From JADFOJ01 sp041580235 (GTDB lineage: Bacteria; Planctomycetota; Phycisphaerae; Phycisphaerales; SM1A02): a DNA stretch of 52,386 bases. Below, one piece after another: positions 8,515-18,109 of this stretch (the stretch's first letter is position 1; every line of letters begins with the position of its first letter). The stretch spans positions 1 through 52,386 of the forward strand of contig JBFGEG010000008.1 of assembly GCA_041580235.1 (NCBI GenBank). Reading direction: 5' to 3'. A model generated the notes under the pieces. It was not told the DNA's origin, ran no database searches, and was given only the letters and a program-made list of their open reading frames with translations. The translations under genes were made by a program, and so were the position numbers.

Positions 8515-11508
8515 TCACAGCCCCGGTGCGAAGCCGCGACGCATCGTGTTCTCGGCGACGGCCCGCGGCTCGATGAACTGCAGCAGGTAGTCCTTGCCGC
8601 CGGCCTTGGAGCCGACGCCGGACATGCCGAAGCCGCCGAATGGCTGGCGGCCGACGAGGGCCCCCGTGCAGCCGCGGTTGAGGTACAGGTTGCCGACGCG
8701 GAACTGACGGCGCGCCTGTTCCAGGTGCGCCGGCTTGCGGCTGAAGACGCCACCGGTCAGCTTGAACTCGACGCCGTTGGCGACCTCCAGTGCCTCCTCG
8801 AAGTCCTTCACCCGGATCACGGCGAGGACCGGTCCGAAGATCTCCTCCTGGGCGATGCGGTGGTGGGGCTGGATGCCGGAGAAGATGTGCGGCGCGATGT
8901 ACGGCTTGCCGACCTTCTCCTCCAGGCCCGCCGGCACCTCGAGGTCGGTCTCCAGGCGGCCTTCCTGCATGCCGATCTCGATGTACTTGCGAATGCTGGC
9001 GGCGGCGCTCTCGTCGATGATGGGGCCGACGTCGCTGGCCGGATCCATCGGATCGCCGATCACCAGGGTCCGCGTCGATTCGACGAGCCGCTTGAGAAAG
9101 AGGTCGTAGGCCGTATCCACGACCACGACGCGGCTGCACGCGGAGCACTTCTGGCCCTGGTAGCCGAACGCCGAGTACCGCACGCCCTTGACCGCCTCGT
9201 CGAGGTCGGCCGACGCGTCCACGATGACCGCGTTCTTGCCTCCCATCTCGGCGATGACCTTCTTCACGTGGGTTTGGCCGGGAACGGTCCTGCCCGCGCC
9301 TTCGATGATGTCCAGACCGACCTCCTTGGAGCCCGTAAACGCGATGACGCCCACCCGCGGGTCGCGGATGAGGGCGGCTCCCACCGTGCGGCCGGGCCCC
9401 GCCATCAGGTGCAACGCGTCGCGCGGCACCCCTGCCTCCCAGAGAATCTCGCACATCACCCTGGTGATCCCCGGCGTCTGCCGGGACGGTTTGACGATCG
9501 TGGCGTTGCCCGTCACCACCGCGGCCGAGGTCATCCCGCAGCAGATGGCCAGCGGGAAATTCCACGGGCTGATCACGACGGCGATGCCGCGCGGCTGGTA
9601 GAAGGCCTCGTCGAGCTCGCCGATGAACGTGCCGAGACGTTCGCGTTCGAACAGGCCCACCGACATGCGGGCGTAGTACTCGCAGAAGTCGATCGCCTCG
9701 CAGACGTCGGCGTCCGCCTCGCGCCAGGTCTTACCCGCCTCGCGGATCTCGATGCCCGACAGCTCGTCGCGTCGCTCACGCATGATCGCCGCCGCCCGGA
9801 TCAGGGCGCTGGCCCGCTGCCGTGGGTCCGCGTCCCGCCACGTCGAGGCGGCGGCCTGACTCAGTGCGTTCTCGGCGTCGTCCACGGTGGCGTCGATGGC
9901 GACGTGCGGGACGGTCGCCGTGGCGATGGCCGCGGCGAAGGCCTCACGCTGATCGGGGTCGGCGAAGTCGCGGTGCGGCTCGGTGAAGAACGGGCGGCCG
10001 TCGCCCACGCCCTTCACGGCCGGGCTCAGCCCGTGACGCTCCGGGGCACCCTGGATCCGCTCCACGCCGGGATCGGGACCCTCCGGCGCGACGTGTGGGG
10101 AGGCGAGCAGCGTCTCCGGCGGCGTGGTGCCGAGAACGCTGGCGAGCAGCCACGACTCGTTTGACGTGTTTTCGAGCAGCCGCCGGACGAGGTACGCCAT
10201 GCCGGGGATCATCTCGCCCACGGGCACGTACTCGCGGACGCGGAGCCCCCGCTCGACCGCCGCGGCCTTGATGTCGTCGCCCATGCCGTTGAGAAACTGC
10301 AGCTCGAGGGCCGAGTCGGGCAGGCCACGCTGCTCCAGCCGGGCCAGCCCCGCCGCAATGGAGCGGATGTTGTGCGAGCCGAGTGCCAGCCTGACGCCGC
10401 CCTCGCTGCCGCGAGCGGGGATGGCCTCGATGAAGGCGTCCGTCATCCGCTCGAAGCACGCGTCCGTCTCGGACTTGCGGCTCCAGACGGGCACCGGCCA
10501 GCCCATCAGCTCGGCGTGGATGGTCTCAAAGTCCCAGTACGCACCCTTGACGAGACGCACGGTGACCTGGCGGCCGTTGCGCTTCGACCACTCAATGATG
10601 CGGCGGGCGTCGTCGTCACCGCTTCGCAGGTACGCCTGCAGAGCGATCCCGGCCGGGAAGTCGATCGCCTCGCAGCACCGCAGGAACAGCTCGATCGTCA
10701 GGTCCTTGTACTCGAAAAACTCCATGTCAAAGTTGATGAAGACGCCGTGGTCTCGGGCCGCCGTCAGGATCGGGTGCAGCGCCGTGACGAGACCTTCGAT
10801 CGAGCCCTCGAAGTCCACGGGGTCGGTGCGGGCATAGAGCGAGCTGATCTTGATCGAGATGTTCGTGCGGGGTATGGCCCCGATGTGATCGGTCTCCAGT
10901 CGGTCGTTGGCCGGCCAGGCCGCGACCTTCTCCCCCAGACGCGTGATGAGGTCGAGGTACTTGCCCTGGTAGATCTCCGCCTCGGCGTTGCTGACGCACG
11001 CCTCACCCAGCAGATCAACCGAGAAGGCCATGCCCTCCGACCAGAGCTTCTCCAGCTTGGGCAGCGCCGACGCGGCGTCGGTGCCCGCGATGAACCGCTG
11101 GCCGAGACCGGTGATCTGGCTCGCGACCGTCTTGGCGAACGTGCCTTTGAGGATCCCGCCCGCCTTCATGCCGAGACCGAGACCCGGCGGCGGCGTCACG
11201 CCCGGCTGCGACAGGTAGTCGGTCAGGTGATCGTGAATCTGCTCGGGCGTCTTGAGCGTGGGAAACGTGTCGACGAAGCGGAACAGCTGGACCTTGAACG
11301 CCTCGTCCTTCATCGCCCAGTCGATGAGCTTTTGCGACCAGAATGCCTTGGAGAGAACGCCGGCCCGCTGGCGGCCGGTCTGCTCGAGAAGATCGCGGCC
11401 GATGCGTTGAATCTGCGGCTCGAGGGCGGGATCGCCGATCCCGCGCGAACGGCGCCCGGCCGCGGAGGACTTCGCATCGGCAGGCGTGGGTTTTGTGATC
11501 TGGGCCAT
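8515..11508 (-). CDS. putA: Bifunctional proline dehydrogenase / P5C dehydrogenase
   Basis: About 997 residues from the ATG at 11508; the frame is open for 86 more codons upstream but that part is antisense to prmC. The N-terminal half is the FAD-dependent proline dehydrogenase barrel (for example VRLVKGAYWD and AFSVDLLGEACVS). The C-terminal half is an NAD-dependent aldehyde dehydrogenase with the catalytic cysteine in GQKCSAC (Cys788), the general-base region IAEMGGKNAVIVD and FTGSKEVGL. It oxidises proline to glutamate in two channelled steps. It lacks the N-terminal ribbon-helix-helix DNA-binding domain of E. coli PutA, so it should be purely enzymatic. A TATACT hexamer at 11540-11545 could be its -10 box, giving a leader of about 25-30 nt. 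It diverges from prmC. Confidence 0.97.
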   Translation of the reverse strand: MAQITKPTPADAKSSAAGRRSRGIGDPALEPQIQRIGRDLLEQTGRQRAGVLSKAFWSQKLIDWAMKDEAFKVQLFRFVDTFPTLKTPEQIHDHLTDYLSQPGVTPPPGLGLGMKAGGILKGTFAKTVASQITGLGQRFIAGTDAASALPKLEKLWSEGMAFSVDLLGEACVSNAEAEIYQGKYLDLITRLGEKVAAWPANDRLETDHIGAIPRTNISIKISSLYARTDPVDFEGSIEGLVTALHPILTAARDHGVFINFDMEFFEYKDLTIELFLRCCEAIDFPAGIALQAYLRSGDDDARRIIEWSKRNGRQVTVRLVKGAYWDFETIHAELMGWPVPVWSRKSETDACFERMTDAFIEAIPARGSEGGVRLALGSHNIRSIAAGLARLEQRGLPDSALELQFLNGMGDDIKAAAVERGLRVREYVPVGEMIPGMAYLVRRLLENTSNESWLLASVLGTTPPETLLASPHVAPEGPDPGVERIQGAPERHGLSPAVKGVGDGRPFFTEPHRDFADPDQREAFAAAIATATVPHVAIDATVDDAENALSQAAASTWRDADPRQRASALIRAAAIMRERRDELSGIEIREAGKTWREADADVCEAIDFCEYYARMSVGLFERERLGTFIGELDEAFYQPRGIAVVISPWNFPLAICCGMTSAAVVTGNATIVKPSRQTPGITRVMCEILWEAGVPRDALHLMAGPGRTVGAALIRDPRVGVIAFTGSKEVGLDIIEGAGRTVPGQTHVKKVIAEMGGKNAVIVDASADLDEAVKGVRYSAFGYQGQKCSACSRVVVVDTAYDLFLKRLVESTRTLVIGDPMDPASDVGPIIDESAAASIRKYIEIGMQEGRLETDLEVPAGLEEKVGKPYIAPHIFSGIQPHHRIAQEEIFGPVLAVIRVKDFEEALEVANGVEFKLTGGVFSRKPAHLEQARRQFRVGNLYLNRGCTGALVGRQPFGGFGMSGVGSKAGGKDYLLQFIEPRAVAENTMRRGFAPGL

Positions 11509-11605
11509 GTGCGGTTTCGCCGTAGGGGGGGTGGGATGGAGTATAAACGTCCGGCCTATCGGGGGCGCGGCGTCGGCGCTTAGACTTATCCACCCGGAGG
11601 CATTG

Positions 11606-12508
11606 ATGGTGACGGCCCGCGGAAAAACCCGGGAAACGTGGACGACACGGCGGCTGCTGCAGTGGATGACCGGCCACTTCACCGCCAAGGGCATCGATTC
11701 GCCGCGGGTGGTGGCCGAGATGCTGCTGGCACACGTGATCGGTTGCGAGCGGCTGCGGCTGTACATGGAAGTTGACCGGCCGGCCCAGCCCCTGGAGCTG
11801 TCATCCCTGCACGAGCTCGTGGCCCGCGCCGCCGATCACGAGCCCGTCCAGTACCTGGTTGGTCACGCGTGGTTCTTCGGCCGCGAGTTCGCCGTGACCC
11901 GCTCCGTGCTCATCCCCCGGCCCTGCACCGAGACGCTCGTGGAGAACGTGCTGCAGTGGTGCCGGGCCGCTCCGGGCCACGCCGGCCCGCTCATCGCCGA
12001 CGTCGGGACCGGCAGCGGCTGCATCGGCATCTGTCTCGCCGCGCTGCTGGACGACGCGCATGTCGTGGCGACCGACGTGAGCCGGGAGGCCCTGGCCGTC
12101 GCCCGCCGCAACGCCGAGCACCACCGGGTCGAGGATCGGTTCGAGCTGCGGTCCGGTCCGGGACTCGAGCCGCTGGCGGCCGACCCCGGCGGTCGGCGGT
12201 TCGACGCCATCTGTTCCAACCCGCCCTACATCAGTGACTCGGAGTGGCCGGACGTGGCCCCCAACGTGAGGGAGCACGAGCCGGAGGCGGCGCTGCGGGG
12301 CGGGCGCGACGGCCTGGACGTCATCGGGCCTCTCATCACGAGAGCCGGCGCCCTGCTTCGGGCCGAGGGTCGTCTCGCCATCGAGATCGCGACCGCTCAG
12401 CACGACGCGGTGCTGGCACTGGTCGAGGCGACCGGCGTGTTCGACAACGCCACGGTCCTCAAGGACCACGAGGGCCTGTGGCGGGTGCTCGTGGCCGACC
12501 GGACGTAA
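11606..12508 (+). CDS. prmC: PrmC/HemK family N5-glutamine methyltransferase
   Basis: 300 residues from the ATG at 11606, chosen because GGAGG sits five bases before it (11596-11600). The N-terminal helical domain (about 1-85) is followed by a Rossmann methyltransferase with the AdoMet loop VGTGSGCIG and the catalytic SNPPY motif (Asn205). The family motif IPRPxTE is present as IPRPCTE. PrmC methylates the glutamine of the GGQ motif in release factors RF1 and RF2. No prfA gene lies next to it here, so the paralogue PrmB or another HemK-like enzyme cannot be fully excluded, although the PRPxTE motif favours PrmC. Its stop is 6 bp from the stop of the opposing GAF-REC gene. Confidence 0.88.
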   Translation: MVTARGKTRETWTTRRLLQWMTGHFTAKGIDSPRVVAEMLLAHVIGCERLRLYMEVDRPAQPLELSSLHELVARAADHEPVQYLVGHAWFFGREFAVTRSVLIPRPCTETLVENVLQWCRAAPGHAGPLIADVGTGSGCIGICLAALLDDAHVVATDVSREALAVARRNAEHHRVEDRFELRSGPGLEPLAADPGGRRFDAICSNPPYISDSEWPDVAPNVREHEPEAALRGGRDGLDVIGPLITRAGALLRAEGRLAIEIATAQHDAVLALVEATGVFDNATVLKDHEGLWRVLVADRT

Positions 12509-12514
12509 GACCGG

Positions 12515-14254
12515 TCAGGTCTTCTGCTTGTGTGTGCGTTGCGGCTTCTTCACGGCGTCATCGCCGGCCGCCAGGGCCTTCTTCACCTCGTCGATGAGCT
12601 GCCTGGCCTTGAAGGGCTTGAAGAGGAACGACTGCAGTCCTTCCTGCGAAGCGCGGACGATGGAGTGGTGGGGGTCGTAGCCGAAACCCGTCATGAGTAT
12701 GACCGGCAGCTCGGCTGACAGCTCCTTGGCGGCCCGGAACACCTCGTAGCCGCTGCGATCCGGCATCTTGATGTCGGAGATGACCAGGTCGAAGGGGCAG
12801 TTGCCGGGAGCCAGCTTCTGCAGGATCTCGATCGTCTCGCTCCCGTCGCAGCACGAGGTCACGTCGCAGCCGCGCTGCGTGAGAATGGCGCTGACGCTCG
12901 TGCGGATCTCGACGTCGTCGTCGGCGATGAGGACGCGCTTGCCCATCATGGCGGGGTCGGGCTTGTCGCGATGGAGCTCCTGCTCGGCGCCGAGGATCGT
13001 CTTCGGTCCCGCCGTGCACGCCTCGATCCGCCGCCGGATCTGCTCGACCGAATCGATGATGCTCTCGAGGCCCTCGCGGCCTCCGGCGTCCTCGTCCTGG
13101 GCCTCGCGCAGGGCCTCGGCCTGCTCGGTGATGTCCGCCAGCGGATCGCTCAGCTCGCCCAGAACGTTGCCTGCCAACTGCTCGTTGGTCGTGTACCGCT
13201 CCACCACGAGCAGATTCAGGATGTTCATGGCCATGGCGATGTACCGCGCGAAGATCGTGGCGAACTGCCGGTCGTTCTCGTCGAACGCGGCGGGCGACTT
13301 GGACTCGATGTTGAAGACACCGATCGTCCGGTCGTGCAGCCGCAAGGGCACCGTCAGGGAGCTGGCGGCGTCGTCCAGGCCCTCCCGGTAGAGGGGATCC
13401 TCCCGGACGTTGGGGCACAGGTAGCTCTCGCCGCTGGTGGCGACGTATCCGGAGATGCCGTTGCCCTCGGGCTCGGCGAAAATGACTTCGCCGATGCGAA
13501 GCGGGGTGATGCCGATCGCCATGACCAGGTCCAGGCGGTTCGTTTCGCGATCGAGCAGGCGGATCTCGAAGTCGTCGAAGTGAAGAAGATCGTGAACGTA
13601 CTTTACGATCTTCTCTTCGAGGAGCTTGAGCCGGTCGGCCATCGAGAGCTTGCGAATCGAGTCGGCCTCGATCTTCATCAGCTCGCTGCCGGCGGCGTCG
13701 ATGGCGTCGAGCTTGTCGAGCAGCCGCCGGCCGGCCGTGACGTCCCAGAGAACGCCGACCGCCGCCGTGACCTGTCCGGCCGATCCGGTCGAGGCGGGTG
13801 AGGCCACCACCTCGAAGTGCTGGTCGTCGCATTGGAAGGAGAACTTCCGGCTGCTGCTGCGGCCGGACGCGTCGGCGACCGTTGACTCCCGGTTGAAGAT
13901 CTGGACGGCCTGTCGCCCGAGCTCGGCGAATCGCTGGCGGATGTTCTCGCTGTACTCCGCGAGCCGCGTGTTCTGCCAGGTGATGGCACCGGCGGCGTCC
14001 ACCACGCCCACGCCCTCGCCGATGTGCTGCAGAACCGTCGACGCCCCCTCGCCGGGAAGACCCTGCCGGAGACGGTCGAGCCCGTCCGGAGAGCAGACGA
14101 TCAGCGATCCCGGCGACTCAGCCGCGGCTCGAGCGAGATCGGCGGTATCCTCAACCTCGACGATCTCGAATTGCGTCTTCAGCCAATCGATCAGGCTCGG
14201 TTCCACCGGCGAATCACCCGGCAGGAGCACAAGCCGTGGACGGGACAGCGTCAT
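12515..14254 (-). CDS. PAS-GAF-REC signalling protein with a degenerate DHp segment
   Basis: 579 residues from the ATG at 14254; an in-frame TTG at 14287 would add 11 residues and lies where transcription is predicted to begin. Order: a short N-terminal region (1-65), a PAS-like domain (about 70-180), a GAF domain (about 205-350), then a segment that reads NVLGELSDPLADI (363-375), and a receiver domain (about 439-565) with acidic pocket Asp445-447 and phosphoacceptor Asp494 (ISDIKMP). The middle segment lines up with the H-box of histidine kinases (xHELRxPL), but glycine 366 replaces the histidine and there is no ATPase domain. It can therefore receive a phosphate but not make one. No output domain is seen. 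Its partner kinase is not in the window. Confidence 0.88.
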   Translation of the reverse strand: MTLSRPRLVLLPGDSPVEPSLIDWLKTQFEIVEVEDTADLARAAAESPGSLIVCSPDGLDRLRQGLPGEGASTVLQHIGEGVGVVDAAGAITWQNTRLAEYSENIRQRFAELGRQAVQIFNRESTVADASGRSSSRKFSFQCDDQHFEVVASPASTGSAGQVTAAVGVLWDVTAGRRLLDKLDAIDAAGSELMKIEADSIRKLSMADRLKLLEEKIVKYVHDLLHFDDFEIRLLDRETNRLDLVMAIGITPLRIGEVIFAEPEGNGISGYVATSGESYLCPNVREDPLYREGLDDAASSLTVPLRLHDRTIGVFNIESKSPAAFDENDRQFATIFARYIAMAMNILNLLVVERYTTNEQLAGNVLGELSDPLADITEQAEALREAQDEDAGGREGLESIIDSVEQIRRRIEACTAGPKTILGAEQELHRDKPDPAMMGKRVLIADDDVEIRTSVSAILTQRGCDVTSCCDGSETIEILQKLAPGNCPFDLVISDIKMPDRSGYEVFRAAKELSAELPVILMTGFGYDPHHSIVRASQEGLQSFLFKPFKARQLIDEVKKALAAGDDAVKKPQRTHKQKT

Positions 14255-14295
14255 GAGGTGGTCGTCTTGTCGCGTACCTTCTAGCAAATCTTATT

Positions 14296-14324
14296 ACTAT
14301 AGATCAAGGACGGCCCCAAGTGAA
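14296..14324 (-). promoter_or_regulatory. Promoter of the PAS-GAF-REC gene
   Basis: On the minus strand TTCACT (14324-14319) and TATAGT (14301-14296) are separated by 17 bp, matching the sigma-70 consensus at four and five of six positions. Transcription would start near 14289. It sits in an AT-rich patch shared with the divergent ABC operon. Confidence 0.5.
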
Positions 14325-14354
14325 TGACTCCGCGGGCGGCGCAAGGAGTGAGCC

Positions 14355-15326
14355 GTGATCAACGCCCACCACCTGTCCAAGAAGTTCGGCAGATTCCTGG
14401 CCGTAGATTCGATCGATTTCGAGATCCCGCAGGGGCAGGTGGTGGGGTTCCTGGGGCCCAACGGCGCCGGCAAGACCACGACGATCCGCATGATCTGCGG
14501 CTATCTGCGGCCCACCTCGGGCCAGGTTCTGGTCGACGACATCGACGTCACCGCCGCGCCCCGACGGGGCCAGCAGCGCATCGGCTACCTGCCCGAGTCC
14601 ACGCCGCTCTACGGGGAGATGCGGGTCGATGAGTACCTGACCTTCAGGGCGAGACTGTTCGGCATGCCACGGGCCGGGCGGCGGGCGGCGATGGACCGCG
14701 TGGTGGGGCGCTGCTCGCTGGCCGAGGTCCGGCGGCGGCCCATCAGCCAGCTCTCCAAGGGCTTCCGGCAGCGGGTCGGGCTGGCCGCGGCTCTGCTGCA
14801 CGAGCCGCCGATTCTGATTCTCGACGAGCCCACGTCGGGGCTGGATCCGACTCAGATGCGCGAGGTCCGGGGGCTGATCCGCGAGCTGGCGGGGCGTCAC
14901 ACGATCCTGCTGTCCACGCACAACCTCGCCGAGGTGGAACTCACCTGCGACCGGATCATCATGCTGGCCCGGGGACGCGTCCGGGCGACGGGGACCATCG
15001 ACGAGCTCCGCCGGGCGGCCGCCGGCGAGGGCCGCTATGTCGTGGAGTGCAACGCGAGCAACGCCCCGACGGCGGTCGCCGCCCTGGAGGGCGTCGGCGA
15101 CGTCGAGTCCGTGAGCCTCGATGGGGCGTGGCGGCGTCTCACCGTGACCACCCGCAACGGCACCCGGGATCTCCGCGAGTCAATCGCCCAGGCGATCGCG
15201 GAGACCGGAGGCACGGTGCGCGAGCTTCACCGCGAGGCACCGACGCTGGAGCGACTGTTCGTCCGCATCGTGGACGAGGCGGAGACGACGACCGACGCCG
15301 TCCCGGTCGAGAGGGTCACGGCGTGA
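14355..15326 (+). CDS. ABC transporter ATP-binding protein, GldA-like
   Basis: 323 residues from a GTG at 14355, preceded by AAGGAG at 14343-14348. Walker A is GPNGAGKTT (34-42), the signature is LSKGFRQR (133-140) and Walker B ends with Asp157-Glu158 in ILDEPTSGLDP. The H-loop sits in LSTHNLAEVE. A C-terminal domain of about 100 residues follows, as in GldA and related exporters. It is the first gene of a four-gene operon with a permease, a GldG-like protein and a DUF4340 protein, with overlaps or a 1-bp gap between them. In Bacteroidetes GldAFG supports gliding, but the same set occurs in many non-gliding bacteria, so the substrate here is unknown. Confidence 0.93.
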   Translation: MINAHHLSKKFGRFLAVDSIDFEIPQGQVVGFLGPNGAGKTTTIRMICGYLRPTSGQVLVDDIDVTAAPRRGQQRIGYLPESTPLYGEMRVDEYLTFRARLFGMPRAGRRAAMDRVVGRCSLAEVRRRPISQLSKGFRQRVGLAAALLHEPPILILDEPTSGLDPTQMREVRGLIRELAGRHTILLSTHNLAEVELTCDRIIMLARGRVRATGTIDELRRAAAGEGRYVVECNASNAPTAVAALEGVGDVESVSLDGAWRRLTVTTRNGTRDLRESIAQAIAETGGTVRELHREAPTLERLFVRIVDEAETTTDAVPVERVTA

Positions 15327-16057
15327 GCGCGGTGGCGGCCATCACGGGCCGCGAGCTTCGGGCCTTCTTCCTTTCGCCCGGCGGCTACGTCGTGGCGGCG
15401 CTGTACATGCTCGTCAACGGATGGCTCTTTGTCCGGTATGTCTTCAACTCCGGGGACCCCGCCACCCTGCAGCCCATCTTCGCCTTCAGCATGCTGGCTT
15501 TCATGCTCATCTGCCCGGCCATCACCATGCGCATGATCAGCGAGGAGCTTCGTCTGGGAACGATCGAGACGCTGCTCACCAGCCCCGTCCGCACGGGCGA
15601 GGTGATCGTCGGCAAGTTCGCGGCCGCGGTGGGCTTTCTCACGCTGCTGCTGGCGCCCACGGGGCTGTTCGTCGTCGCCCTGGAGCTGTACGGCCGCCCC
15701 GACTATGGCGAGCTGCTGTGCGGCTACCTGGGGGTGCTGCTGGCGGGCTGCGTGTACCTGGCCAGCGGCATTCTCGCATCCACCCTGACCTCGAGTCAGG
15801 TGGTTGCCTACCTCATCACCGTCTTCTTCTGGCTGCTGGTGCTGCTGGTGACCAAGGGGCTGCCCCAGACCGACCTGCTGCCGGGGTCGTGGCAGGCCCG
15901 CGCCGACGAGGTCGTGCTGGCGGCCGATCCGGACCTGAGGCTTCGCGACTTCGCCATCGGGCTGATCGACTCGAACAACTTCGCCTACTTCGGCACGCTG
16001 ACGGTGGTGCTGCTGATCGCGGCCGCGAGGTCGCTTGACGTCCGGAGGTGGCGATGA
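15323..16057 (+). CDS. ABC transporter permease, GldF-like
   Basis: 244 residues from a GTG at 15323 that overlaps the ATPase stop by four bases. About six hydrophobic segments can be seen, with the conserved cytoplasmic stretch MRMISEELRLGTIETLLTSP near residue 70, which is typical of the ABC2/GldF permease family. It should form the membrane channel energised by the upstream ATPase. The gene ends in ATGA, so that the stop codon overlaps the start of the GldG-like gene. Translational coupling along the operon is therefore likely. Confidence 0.92.
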   Translation: MSAVAAITGRELRAFFLSPGGYVVAALYMLVNGWLFVRYVFNSGDPATLQPIFAFSMLAFMLICPAITMRMISEELRLGTIETLLTSPVRTGEVIVGKFAAAVGFLTLLLAPTGLFVVALELYGRPDYGELLCGYLGVLLAGCVYLASGILASTLTSSQVVAYLITVFFWLLVLLVTKGLPQTDLLPGSWQARADEVVLAADPDLRLRDFAIGLIDSNNFAYFGTLTVVLLIAAARSLDVRRWR

Positions 16058-18108
16058 AAAAAGCCGGGCTCAACCTGGCGGTCTTTCTCGCAGGCATCGT
16101 GACGATCGCCGTCGCCGTCAACTGCCTCGCCGCCCACCCGGCCCTGCGGTGGCGGTTGGACGCCACCAAGACCCGCGCGTACTCGCTGAGCGAGCAGACC
16201 CGCCGGTTGCTGGCCCAGCTGGATGGCGAGTGGACGATCGCCCTGATCATGAGCCGCGAGGGTCGGGAGCCGGCCCTGCTCAGGCAGGTGGACGAGGTCC
16301 TCCAGCGGTACGACGACGCCTCGGAGAGCGTCTCCATTGCACGGATCGACCCGGCGGACCCCGCCTCGCTGGATCGGTACGAAGCGCTGCTGGCCCGGCT
16401 GCGTCTGGTCTACCGCGACCAGATCGCCGCGTACGACGCCGCGCTGTCCGACGCGCGCGAGGCCCTGGAGCTGTTCACCGTGTTCCTGCAGCAGCAGGCG
16501 GGGGGGATGACGGCGTTGCGGGCGGCGCTCGAGGCCGGCGGCGCCGCCCAGCGCGAGATCGACCAGGTGCTCGCGGTGGTCTCGCTGCGGCTGGAGCAGA
16601 CACGACAGGTCGAGGCGGAGGTCGCGCGGGCCATGCGGGTGGACGAGAGCCGACCGATGCCGGACTACGACTCCGCCCGCAGCATCCTGGTGGTCGCCAT
16701 GACGACCTGGGCCGACGAGCTGTACCGCATCGTCGGCCTGTTCAATGGTTGGCGCGACGAGCCCGACACCGACCTCGCCGTCCGTCAGTACGCCGCCACC
16801 CACCGCGACGAGCTCGACGGATGGGCGCAGGAGCTGGCCACGCGAGCCGATCCGCTCAAGCACCTGCCCGCCCTCGAGCTGGCCCGCATCGGCCGCAGCC
16901 TCGAGACGGGCGAGACGGCGATCGTGCTGGGGCCGCCGGGAGCGGCGGTCATTCCGCCCGAGCAGCTCTTCGCCCGTCTCAACCTGCGGCAGCGTGGCTC
17001 CGGCGAGGTCACCTTTGACCAGCGGTTTCGCGGTGAGCAGACGATCTCCGCCACCATCCGGTCCCTCGTGGCCGAGGCGATGCCCATGGTGGTCCTCGTC
17101 CACGGCGAGGAGGACTCGCTGCTCAATCGCCGCCCGCAGAACATCGACTTCGTCGGGGCGGCCGACATGCTCAATGCCGTCCGCTACGAGGTCCGCGAGT
17201 GGATCGTGCACCGCAGCGAGCGACCGGACCCGCCGCGGGAGCGACCCGTGGCGTGGGTCGTCGTGCCCCCGCCGATCCCCCAGCGGCGGAGCCTCGCCGT
17301 CGGCGAGGCGGAGCAGACGCTCATCGAGGCCGTCCGCAGCCTCATCGCCGACGGGGAGTCGGTGCTGCTGAACGTGAGCCCCAGCGGCCTGGCCCGATCC
17401 GGCAAGACCGATCCCTGGTCGAACCTGGGAGCGCCGTTCGGTCTCACCGTGGACACCTCCGGCGTCGTCTTTGAGGCGGTGCGCGACCAGCAGGGCGGCG
17501 TGATCAACCAGCGTGTCATCCAGCTGAGCGACTATGCGCCGGGGCACGCCATCGCGTCGGCGGTGCACGGTCTTCAGTCGTCGTTCGACCTGCCGGTGGC
17601 GGTGCGGCGGGCGCCGGAGATGCCCGCGGACGTGCGCGTCGACGTCATCGCCGCCATCGAGTCCACCGCGAGCCGCTGGCTGGAGCCCGACTGGATGGTG
17701 AACCCGGAGTCGCTCGACGAGCCCGCCGCGTCACAACGCTTCCACACGGACCTGCCGTTGGTCGTCGCCGCCGAACGACGCAACCCGACCGGCGAGGGCG
17801 TGCAGCGGCTGCTCGTGGTGGGGTCGGGCGGCTGGCTGCTGAGCTATCTCGCCGACGTGGTGATCCCGGTCGGCGGCGACCGCAGGATCCTCGTGAATCC
17901 CGGCAACTACGAGATGCTGCTGGCCGCGGTGGCGTGGCTCGCCGGCGCCGACGAGCTCATCGCGGCCAGCCCCATCAGCCGGCAGGTGGCCCGGCTGGAA
18001 GGCGTCACGGATTCCGTGCAGACCCTGTGGCGCTGGATCGCGCTGGCGATCGTGCCCGGAGGGTGCCTCGGTCTGGGGCTCGCCGTGTGGATGGTGCGGC
18101 GCAGCTGA
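16054..18108 (+). CDS. GldG-like ABC auxiliary protein
   Basis: 684 residues from the ATG at 16054, with GGAGG at 16043-16048. There is an N-terminal membrane segment (about 8-28), then the family motif TKTRAYSLSEQTRRLL near residue 40, a large periplasmic region with a long helical insertion (about 100-230), and a final membrane segment near the C-terminus (about 655-677). This is the layout of GldG-type proteins (ABC_transp_aux), which act with GldA/GldF. The region around HGEEDSLLNRRPQN resembles the degenerate hydrolase-like fold of the family. The long helical insertion is unusual in my experience. It is followed after one base by the DUF4340 gene. Confidence 0.88.
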   Translation: MKKAGLNLAVFLAGIVTIAVAVNCLAAHPALRWRLDATKTRAYSLSEQTRRLLAQLDGEWTIALIMSREGREPALLRQVDEVLQRYDDASESVSIARIDPADPASLDRYEALLARLRLVYRDQIAAYDAALSDAREALELFTVFLQQQAGGMTALRAALEAGGAAQREIDQVLAVVSLRLEQTRQVEAEVARAMRVDESRPMPDYDSARSILVVAMTTWADELYRIVGLFNGWRDEPDTDLAVRQYAATHRDELDGWAQELATRADPLKHLPALELARIGRSLETGETAIVLGPPGAAVIPPEQLFARLNLRQRGSGEVTFDQRFRGEQTISATIRSLVAEAMPMVVLVHGEEDSLLNRRPQNIDFVGAADMLNAVRYEVREWIVHRSERPDPPRERPVAWVVVPPPIPQRRSLAVGEAEQTLIEAVRSLIADGESVLLNVSPSGLARSGKTDPWSNLGAPFGLTVDTSGVVFEAVRDQQGGVINQRVIQLSDYAPGHAIASAVHGLQSSFDLPVAVRRAPEMPADVRVDVIAAIESTASRWLEPDWMVNPESLDEPAASQRFHTDLPLVVAAERRNPTGEGVQRLLVVGSGGWLLSYLADVVIPVGGDRRILVNPGNYEMLLAAVAWLAGADELIAASPISRQVARLEGVTDSVQTLWRWIALAIVPGGCLGLGLAVWMVRRS

Positions 18109-18109
18109 C

